This document shows, piece by piece, positions 55,259 to 64,000 of a stretch of 64,000 nucleotides of DNA (position 1 is the first letter of the stretch; each line of letters begins with the position of its first letter). The position numbers were made by a program, and so were the translations under genes. The stretch is from Ailurus styani (taxonomy: Eukaryota; Chordata; Mammalia; Carnivora; Ailuridae). Below the pieces are notes generated by a model. That model was not told the DNA's origin. It did no database searches and saw only the letters and a program-made list of their open reading frames with translations. The DNA lies in NCBI GenBank assembly GCA_002007465.1, contig LNAC01000348.1, forward strand, positions 921,662 through 985,661, in the 5' to 3' direction.

Positions 55259-56119
55259 TATACAAACCAGAAATGTGTTTCCTTCTGTCTCCAACACCTT
55301 CATCCTAGTCAATCTACAGTATTGCCTCTCACCTTAGTTATTGCAAAAGCCTTCTAACTGGTCCACTTGCATCCAATCTATTCTCTTTCCAATCTGTTCT
55401 TTATGGTGTAACCATGGTGATCTTTACAAAAACAGTAAACTTGAGAAAACAAAGTGAAAAACTTTGAAGACATCTCACCTGCTTAAATCCTATTAAAAGA
55501 ACATCCCACATGGTTCCCAGTCTTCATAGGAAAAACAAATTCAAAATGGCTCAAGTTCTTCCCCTATTTCTCTCAAATATCATGGTGACTCTTCCTAAAA
55601 TAATCTTTTTCACCCTCCCTACTTCCCTTACACACTTCAGATATATTCAGGACACTATTTCAAATTACTTGAAATTTTTTTCTGAGTCCACTCCCTCCCT
55701 AGGTTCCTAAGTAGGAATTACAAAAGTCCAAATCACAACCCTTCCTGCAATGCACAACCCTCCATATGGCAGGGTGAGTGAATACAGCAGCAGGTAGGAG
55801 GAGGGGAACAGACTTGGAACATTTGTATAACAACAGCATGCATATGCTCACCAAGCCAAAGTTAGCTTTTTCAGGGAGACTAATTTCTTCTCACACTTGA
55901 ATTTCCTTATTTGTGCAGTTTTATCATCTTTAGATAGCAAAATAAGCAGTTTGATATGAAGAAAATTAGTTTTCAATTATAATATACTGGAGATAAAAAT
56001 TTAAGAGTTACCCTAGTTACCCATGTGATCACCCTGCAGCAATCCCTAGACCTATGAAGCATAGCTGAAAACCACAGGTTTAAAGAAAATACACACACAT
56101 AAACACACAAAAATGAAAT

Positions 56120-56220
56120 CAGAAAACCTAGGTTTGAACACCGGCTCTTTCACGTACTAGTGATACTTCATACAAGCTTTTTAGCTAAGATTCCATTTTT
56201 CTTATATAAAATGGGGATGG
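56120..56220 (+). repeat. MIR-like fragment
   Basis: The order 'aacctaggtttgaacacc', 'ggctctttcacgtactag' and 'ttcttatataaaatgggg' resembles MIR. Confidence 0.55.
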
Positions 56221-56469
56221 GATAACAAAAAAATACTGCCTGATACAAAAAAGTACTAAAAAAATTTAACCAAATCTGAATCTTACTTGTTATCAAACTA
56301 TCCAATCTACAACCCTGAAGTTAAGGCAAAGTATGTCTAAAATATTAATGTGAAAAAATGGACATATCACATTGTGTATCAGAAATATAATGAACATTGA
56401 ACCTGGAGTGAACTAAGTCCTAAGTGAACTAAGCCAAACACAACTAAGTGAACTAAGTCCTAAGTAAAC

Positions 56470-56910
56470 TAAGCCAACATCTCACTTATTTGTAGAATCT
56501 AAAAAAGTCAAACACACAGAAGGAGATGGGGTAGGGAGGTGGAGGAAATGAAGAATCTAAAAAGTAGAATGCACAAAAAGCAGAACTGAAGATGGTTACC
56601 AGACTCTGGGAGTAGGGAAAATGGAGAGATATTGGTCAAAGGCTACAAAGCGCAGCTACATAGAATGAGTAAGCCTAGAAATCTAATGTATAGCATGATG
56701 ACTACAGTTAATAACACAGTATTGAACACTGGAAATTTACAAAGAGTAAATTTCAGGTGCTCTCATCATACATACACAACAGGTAACTCCATGAGTAGGT
56801 AGGTTAATTTAGCTTGACTATAGTAATCATTTCACTATGCATATGTACATCAAATCATGTTGTACACCTTAAATATACACAATTTTAATTTTAAGATAAA
56901 ATAAAAAAAG
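56470..56910 (+). mobile_element. Old L1 3' UTR fragment
   Basis: The segment 'cacttatttgtagaatctaa', 'gatggttaccagactctggg', 'atgtatagcatgatgactac' and 'aaatcatgttgtacacctta' is the L1M-type 3' end. Confidence 0.8.
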
Positions 56911-57403
56911 AAAGATGATGAATGTGAATTATGTTCAAATCTCCAGTTTTGCCACTAGCAATAGGAGGATTTTAGAGGACTCCTTAGAGCCAGTCTAATG
57001 AGCTTACAATTCTGGAAGCTCGAAACTCGATGATCCCAAGGTAAGTAAGCCCTAAAGACTAAAACTGACTTGAAAGAACAAAGTAGATGTTACAGATGTG
57101 GCTATTAGTAGGACAAGCTAGCGAAAAGCTAGAAACCCAAAGACAAGTTTCTGATAAATGAAGATCATGTTTGATGATTCAGCATCTAAAGGAGTGATCA
57201 AGTCAAAATAGAATGTGCATGGAGATAAATCTGGAAGCAAAAGATAGAACGAACACATTCAGAGGATCATCTTTTAAGGGAAGAGTATACTCCTGAAGAT
57301 CTTATATATAATTCAAAGCTCAAAAAATCACAAATGACAATAAAATAGTTTAATAATTTCCTTGTCCAGTTCTGAAATTACGCAATGGTTTGTAAATTTT
57401 TTT

Positions 57404-57578
57404 AATTTTTTTAAAGACTTTATTTATCTGAGGGAGAGCAAGTGAGCATGAGGAGGGGAAGCAGCAGAGAAGCTCCGCACTGAGCAGGGAGCCTGATGTG
57501 GGGCTTGATCCCTGAACTCTGGGATTGTGACCTGAACCTAAGGCAGACGCTCAACTACCTGAGCCACCCAAGCACCTC
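57404..57578 (-). mobile_element. CAN-SINE, older copy
   Basis: An antisense copy ends 'gagccacccaagcacctc', flanked by imperfect 'tgtaaattttttt'-like target repeats. Confidence 0.88.
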
Positions 57579-58227
57579 TGTAAAATTTTTTAATTTGAAG
57601 AAAGAATTCACATGTTAAAAATAATTTTTTCAATTTCATGACTATTTTATGTTGCATTTTTACCACACAAAATGAAATTGTACAACAATGGTACAGGAAC
57701 AAAGACATAGTTGCAACAGTTGAATACAAAGCAAATGAAGCCTCCCAATTTGGGTAATGTAAGAGGCATAATCTAGAGCTACGGTAATATAAATAGAAAA
57801 CTCTTTTGACAGACTCAACACAAGTACAAATAATATCAAGAGTTGTGAGAGAAACATGACGATGTGGAACATAAGATAACCAACAGAAATGATAAGAGCA
57901 TTCTGAATAAACCCATAACAAACTCTCTCTCCAACCAGATATAAATAAGGGAAGAAATAAGGAAACAGTGAAATAGGAGTTTGAAAAATTAACCTAAAAA
58001 AAAAAAATTATGTGGCCTTCCAAGCCAAGTATGACACTTGCGCACAACCAGACATTTCTCTCATTCTCCCACTCCCATCTAATGAAGTATTGATACCTAA
58101 TCTTCCAAACTGATCTACAACTTCAATGCCTCCCAATAAAAACCCCAAGAGGTCTTTTATAGTTTAAAAATACATAGAAGGGCAAAGGGGAGAGAATGAC
58201 CAAGATGAGGTTAAAAAAAAAATTAGA

Positions 58228-58397
58228 GGGCGCCTGGGTGGCTCAGTGGGTTAAAGCCTCTGCCTTCAGCTCAGGTCATGATCTCAGGGTCCTGGGATAG
58301 AGGCCCGCATCAGGCTCTCTGCTCAGCGGGGAGCCTGCTTCCTCCTCTCTGCCTACTTGTAATCTCTCTCTGTCAAATAAATAAATAAAATCTTAAA
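58228..58397 (+). mobile_element. CAN-SINE, young
   Basis: A near-consensus copy, slightly shortened in the CT-rich part. It is flanked by an A-run plus 'attaga' TSD on both sides. Confidence 0.94.
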
Positions 58398-60608
58398 AAA
58401 AAAAAATTAGAAAGGGGGAGAAGGGACTTGCCCACTGAGATTTATTATAAAGCCATATGGCTATGGACAAATTCAACAGAAGAGAACTCAGAAACAAGCT
58501 CTTACTTAACAAGGAAACTAGGTATCTTACAAGTTAGAAAATAGGAAAGAATACATTATTCAAATGGGGCAACTAGTTTCCATATAGAAAGAAACACTAA
58601 AAATGGATCTCAACCTCACACTATAGGGAAAAAATCAATTCCAGAGCCATTAAATGTAAATAAGTGGCATATTTATATTTGAAATATTATACATTAACAT
58701 GAGTGAACCACTATGAATGAACTATACATGAAGTACATATAAATCTTAGAAACATTATGCTTAATTTAAAAAAATGCAAGCAATGCTAGACTACATCCAG
58801 CATGAACCTATTTTTACTAAACCCAAACATAAACAAAATTAAACAACTGTTTAGGAACACATATTTATGTGACAGACTTTTTTGAAGGGCAAGAAAATTG
58901 GGAGTACAGACTGAAGCACACAGGTAGAAGAAACAACTAATCATCTTCTAGTTAACTTTGGTGGTAGATACACAGATGTTTGTTTTATTATTACAAATGT
59001 AACGTGCATTACACTTATTCTGTTGAATGTATTAAATATAATTTTTCAAAAGTGTTCAATCACACACAAAGTACTAAATAGAGCACAGAGGAAAAAATGA
59101 TTAATATTCTTCATGCGTCATCAAGGAACTCCATAAAAGAATCCTCATTTTAGCCAGCCATATTTGGCAGACCAAAAAGAAGAAAATAGGATGGGGGAAC
59201 CGAGGAAAATCCAAGTGGAGGAAACAGCATAAGCAAAGGCAAAGAGACATGAAAATATGGTACCTGCTTAGACGTATGAGAAAATTTTTAACAGCATGAA
59301 TAAAAATAAGTAAAACTCTGCTCTGATTAAAAGTTATCAAGGAAATACTAAAGAAATTAGAAAATCAAACTTGGCAATTTCTTTTTAAAGGGTCATACAG
59401 GCCCTTTATAATAAGCAGATCAGGAATTGAATAGGCAAAATAAATTTTGTTGAAAGCAAAGTTTCTAATTAAAATATTCCAAAAGTGATTCTATTTAGAA
59501 AGGAAAATATTATTTTTTTAAAACAATGTTGATATAAGACAATTTTGTAAGTACCAAGGTTTTTAAATTATATTTTAAGATATGATTATTTTAAACTATT
59601 ATATTGAAACAAGTTGTTTTAATTATGTTCTCTTTCCTTTCCCTTACCAAGTTGAGGGGGAGGGGGAAAGGGACAAAAAAACATGCTTTTTTAATAGATC
59701 CTCAAAAAAAAAATCCTAATTATCAAAAGACAGAAAGCTAGGGCAGAAAAGAAGTACAACATAGCAAAACTACTCAACATTTCACATATTTTCTACAATA
59801 TCATGTTGGAAGGCCTACTATCCTCACAATTGCCACTGCCAATACAGGGAGGGCATTATAGGTTTCAAGCAAAGAACCTTGTATGTAAGTAAAAGCACAA
59901 TAAATGTTTGCTGAAAGAATAACTACAGAATGAAAATCGAAACACTTTTGCCTTGAATAGAAAAGGGAGAGGAGTATAAAAGGGACAGAAAAAGTGTAAA
60001 AGAGTCCTGAGACAAGCCACACAGAGAAAGCCTTCAGCCAAGAAAGAAACAATCTTTGTTTGTTACTGCTATTTGGACCAGACTCTGGAAATGGCCCTAT
60101 GCCCAAAATTCTGTGTTACAGAGCTTTTGTTCAATAAGCTTGAAACAAGGTCCCAATCAACTGCAAAGTTAACTTGATTCAGAATGACCTATATATACAC
60201 GCTATAAAATAGAGCTATTTAGAAAAGATGAGCTGCAAAATAAGACTCTGGTGGAAAAAACATAATCTAAAACACTTGGATCAAAATTATTCCGAAATAT
60301 TTTATCCTGGGAAAAACTGGATTTGTCACTAACACTTTGGCCCATATCCAATTTTTTAGTACCACCCAATGACATTTTTCTGTCTCCTCTTCTCCTGCTT
60401 AAGAATATAAGGCACAATGCAGAACACTACCCATGGTAATTATACATCTACCTCAAAAAAAGAATTTTTTGTGCTTAATTTAGTGATGACCATTTTTGAT
60501 CCAAATCAGGATCTAAGGCAAACATGAACTTTTAAGAGAACATTAGATTACAGTTTATCTTCCAAATACCAGGTCATAAATTATTCCCCAACCTATTACT
60601 CCTAAGAA

Positions 60609-60898
60609 TTTTTTTTAATTTATTTTTATTATTTGTCCCAGGGGTACAGGTCTGTGAATCATCAGGCTTACACCTTTCACAGCACTCACCATAGCACAAA
60701 CCCTCCCCAATGTCCATAACCCATCCATCCCATCCCTACCCTCCCACCCCCCAGTAACCCTCGGTTTGTTTTGTGAGATTAGGAGTCTCTTATGGTTTGT
60801 CTCCTTCCCCGTCCCATCTTGTTTCATTATTTTTCCCTCCCTACTCCCCACGGCCCCCCACCCGACCTCTCAAGTTCCTCATATCAGAGAGGTCCTTA
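60609..60898 (-). mobile_element. Carnivore L1 3' end (antisense copy)
   Basis: 'tttgtcccaggggtacaggt', 'ctgtgaatcatcaggctt', 'caccatagcacaaaccctcc' and 'gagtctcttatggtttgtc' are the reverse complement of the young carnivore L1 3' end also seen at 28812. The flanking 'taagaatt' may be the TSD. It is in the ABI1 sense direction. Confidence 0.9.
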
Positions 60899-61002
60899 CT
60901 AAGAATTAACTTTTTTTTTTACTATTTCGTGAGTGCCTCTCCCTTCTTAAAAAGATAATAAATGTATTTAAAATTCTGTAAAAATGTCACGCATTATAGT
61001 CT

Positions 61003-61275
61003 TAACGACTAAGAGCACAAGCTCAAGAACCTGACTGCATCGATTTAAAAGTAGACTCTACATTTACTAGCTGTGTGACCTAGGGCAAGGGAGTTAACCT
61101 CTCCATGTCCTCAGTTTCTTACTGTACAAATGAGATATAAAAACAAAAAAATTTACCAATCTCACACAATTATTGAGGATTAAATGAGCTATTATACATA
61201 AAGGATTTTCAGTACTGTCTGGCATGCAGAAAGAACTAAATAAATGTTAGCTTTTATTGTTGTTATTTTTATTAT
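61003..61275 (+). repeat. MIR element, near full length
   Basis: The motifs 'gactaagagcacaagctcaa', 'atttactagctgtgtgacct', 'gggcaagggagttaacctct' and 'attaaatgagctattataca' followed by 'aataaatgttag' appear in the MIR order. Confidence 0.85.
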
Positions 61276-61365
61276 TCTGTTCCCCAATTCATATGCAAGC
61301 ATTTAACTGAGTTGACTAGATGTTAAACCAGTTAAAGCTTAAAGCTAATAGCAAATACAAGTCTT

Positions 61366-61556
61366 GGAGCGTCTGGGTGGCTCAGCTGTTTAAATGTCTG
61401 CCTTCGGTTCAGGTCATGATCCCAGGGTCCTGGGATCAAGCCCTGCACTGGGCTCCCTACTCAGTGGGGAGCCTGCTTCTCCCTCTCCCTCTGCCGCTCC
61501 CCCTGCTTGTGCTCTCTCACTCTCTGTTAAATAAATAAATAAAATCTTTTCTTAAA
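61366..61556 (+). mobile_element. CAN-SINE with TSD
   Basis: A full copy with a 13-bp TSD 'aaatacaagtctt' at 61353-61365, repeated with one mismatch at 61557-61569. Confidence 0.94.
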
Positions 61557-62119
61557 AAATACAAATCTTAAAATAAATTTTAGAAATTAAAAATTGTTAC
61601 TTAGTTCATTTAAGATGCCCAGCCACATTAAACATCTAAGGAGTGCAAATCAGTATTACCAGAAAAAAAGAATCAAGTCCGACACTTTGAAAAGATTTGA
61701 ATTATACTCAATAGTAGCCCTTTCTGAGCCTACTCCTTTCATATTCATCGTAAAGGTATTTGTGGTACTTTAATTCTTACTACAAGTAACAACCAGATTT
61801 GGGGATATTTACAGAGAAAGATATTTAAAGGTACAAACTGGTACTTCAGATTAAATTTAGAGGACTGACTATACATTAATGGCTCTCCCTTCTTAGACTT
61901 CCACCAAAATGAATGCCAAAAAAATTAATTTATATATAATAATTAAAACAAATACTCTGCATAAGTAGTTCATAAAATAGACATTATATTTTTCTTCCCT
62001 ATAACAACAAGGGGAAATAAAAGGAGAAAAATCAATGGATAAGAACTACCAATAAATCTTTGGACATCAGAAATCAAATGGAGTCAAGGTAACTAACTGA
62101 TCAGAGCAGAGAGAAGAAG

Positions 62120-62300
62120 GGGAGCCAGGGTAGCTCAGTCGTTTGGGCATCCAATTCTTGATTCTGGCTCAGGACCTTGAGGTCATGGGATCAAGCCCTG
62201 AGTCTGGCTCTGTGCCAGATGTGGAGGCTGCTTAAGATTCCCTCTGCCCTTCCCTCCTCATATGCACACACAATCTCTCTCTAAAAAAAAAAAAAAAGAA
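62120..62300 (+). mobile_element. CAN-SINE with 13-bp TSD
   Basis: An older-type copy with a perfect TSD 'cagagagaagaag' at 62107-62119 and 62301-62313. Confidence 0.94.
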
Positions 62301-62424
62301 CAGAGAGAAGAAGCTATAATGCCTGTTTTAGGTTCCCAAAGATAATTTATCCCAAAAGAAAAAAATAACCCTCGAGAGACTCAGAATTTGGAAGTGACAG
62401 GTTCTACAGACTACAAAAGTGAGG

Positions 62425-63222
62425 AACAGAATCAAAACCATAATCAGATACCATTTGACACCCATTACGATGGCTATAATAAAAAAAAAAGAGATAAGCA
62501 GGGTTTATGAGGATGAAGAGAAACTGACACTCTCACACATTGCTGGTGAAAAATGCAAAATGCGATAACCACTTTGGAAAACAATTGGCAGCTCCTTGAA
62601 TGGTTAAACACCATTTGATGGTTTTTAACATCAACTGGTGTTTAATACCAGCACCTTTGATGCCACAATTCCACTCCAAGGTATATAACCAATATATCTG
62701 AAAACCTATGTCCACACAGAAACTTGCAAAGAAATATTCAGGTTCCAGTGGAAACAATCCAAATGTCCATTAATTGATAAATGGATAAATAAAATGTGAT
62801 ATATCCACAGAATACACTATTCAGCAATAACATGGAATAGTACTAATACATGCTAAAACATGAATGAACCTTGAAAACATGCCAAGTCAAAGAGGCCATC
62901 ACAAAGAACCACACATTATTACATGACTTTCTTTATATGAAATATCCAGAATAAGCAAATCTACAGAGATAAAAAGTAGATTACTAGTTGTTTAGGGCTG
63001 GGCAGAAAGAGGATACAGGGATTGGGAAGCGGTAGCTAAGGAGTTTCTTAAGAAGTAAGAAACTAAGGGTTTCTTTTTGGAGTAATTACAGTGTTCCAAA
63101 ATAAATTGTGCTGATAGATGCATACCTCTATGAATATATGAAAAGCCACTCAACTGTACATTTTAAGTGGGTGAATTATACAGTATGTGAATTATATCTC
63201 AATTGAACTGTTTTTAAAAGTG
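62425..63222 (+). mobile_element. Old L1 3' part
   Basis: The motifs 'cacccattacgatggctat', 'acacattgctggtgaaaaa', 'catgaatgaaccttgaaaac' and 'ccactcaactgtacatttta' are typical L1M 3' sequence. It is antisense to ABI1. Confidence 0.85.
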
Positions 63223-63228
63223 AAGAAT

Positions 63229-63360
63229 GGGGAGCCTGGGTGGCTCAGCTGGTTAACTCAGTTGACTTCAGCTCCGGTCATTATCTCCCTGTCCCTCTCT
63301 CTTCTCTGCCCCTCCCCATGCTGTTGTGCTCTCTAACAGATAAATAAAATTTAAAATAAA
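63229..63360 (+). mobile_element. CAN-SINE, internally shortened
   Basis: A head and tail are present ('ggagcctgggtggctcagct' to 'gataaataaaat') but about 50-60 bp of the middle is missing. Confidence 0.88.
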
Positions 63361-63652
63361 TGAATAAACAAAAGAGAGGAAGAAAGCTAAAAGCTGGATA
63401 AGTGAGTCAGTGTCTATCTACCAAACGGTGAACTTCCCACCCTTCCACTCACCATCCTCTCAGAATGCCAGCATTCCCTCATGAAAACAACTCTCATGAA
63501 AAAATTAGTAAATTCTCCAAAACAGAAATACAATGGCACAAGAATAGACTTCTATATTTTGAAAATCTGGTGTGCCCCTGCTTAAAACCCAATCACCCAT
63601 CAAGTGACAATCTGTCAGAGTTTCTACTTAAGCATCTGAGTTCTTCTTTCTT

Positions 63653-63858
63653 CTTTTTTTTTTTTTTTAAAGATTTTATTTATTTATTTCACAGAGGGAG
63701 AGAGATCACAAGGAGGCAGAGAGGCAGGCAGAGAGAGAGGGGGGGAAGCAGGCTCCCCGCTGAGCAGGGAGCCCGATGCGGGCCTCGATCCCAGGACCCT
63801 GAGATCATGACCTGAGCCGAAAGCAGAGGCATTAACCCACTGAGCCACCCAGGCGCCC
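63653..63858 (-). mobile_element. CAN-SINE with TSD
   Basis: A near-consensus antisense copy with a 16-bp TSD 'tgagttcttctttctt' at 63637-63652, repeated with one mismatch at 63859-63874. Confidence 0.96.
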
Positions 63859-63892
63859 TGAGCTCTTCTTTCTTAAATAGAAACTGCCAACG

Positions 63893-64000
63893 AGGGCACC
63901 TGGGTGGCTCAGTGGGTTAAAGCCTCTGCCTTCTGCCTTCAGCTCAGGTCATGATCTCAGGGTCCTAGGATCGAGGCCCACATCAGGCTCCCTGCTCAGC
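63893..64000 (+). mobile_element. CAN-SINE cut by window end
   Basis: The head and middle of a + strand copy run off the right edge, with a small 'tgccttc' duplication in the 'cctctgcc' part. Confidence 0.93.

Overview
This 64 kb window is vertebrate nuclear DNA from a caniform carnivore, most likely a mustelid. About thirty copies of the carnivore-specific tRNA-derived CAN-SINE are present, in the form with a head like 'gcctgggtggctcagtggg' and a 3' part like 'ctgcctacttgtgatctc'. The protein exons match mammalian genes closely. The species call is inference from the SINE type only. Five isolated N bases (437, 2010, 2817, 44066, 52216) mark assembly trouble spots.

Two genes meet tail to tail. 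On the + strand, the last four coding exons of PDSS1 (decaprenyl-diphosphate synthase subunit 1, which builds the coenzyme Q10 side chain in mitochondria) lie at 4819-4899, 5013-5126, 10962-11042 and 13691-13831, with a poly(A) signal at 14120. On the - strand, ABI1 (Abl interactor 1, a WAVE regulatory complex subunit) runs from beyond the right edge to about 14.24 kb. Ten coding exons are present, including a 15-nt microexon. All are in frame and encode 412 residues (about human 96 to the C terminus), from the homeodomain-homologous region through the proline-rich region to the C-terminal SH3 domain. The first ABI1 exons are outside the window. The two genes have no shared pathway; only the convergent 3' ends connect them.

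Layout: 1-13.8 kb is PDSS1 introns and exons, including a CpG-rich block at about 1.78-3.1 kb. 13.83-15.93 kb holds the two 3' UTRs. 15.93-42.9 kb is the ABI1 exon-bearing part, with old L1, MIR, MER5-like and CAN-SINE copies in the introns. 42.9-64 kb is one very repeat-rich ABI1 intron. It contains a decayed endogenous retrovirus (about 44.6-52.7 kb) with two diverged LTRs, itself invaded by an old L1, several CAN-SINEs and an RPL36A processed pseudogene. Just downstream is a threefold, apparently identical 307-bp tandem repeat (53544-54459).

I found no CRISPR array, operon, bacterial-type element or evidence of an undescribed biological system. The points most worth a second look are the convergent 3' ends, the microexon, the run of frame-preserving ABI1 exons, the 307-bp triplication, the layered retrovirus, and a SINE cut short at an N while both of its target-site duplications survive.
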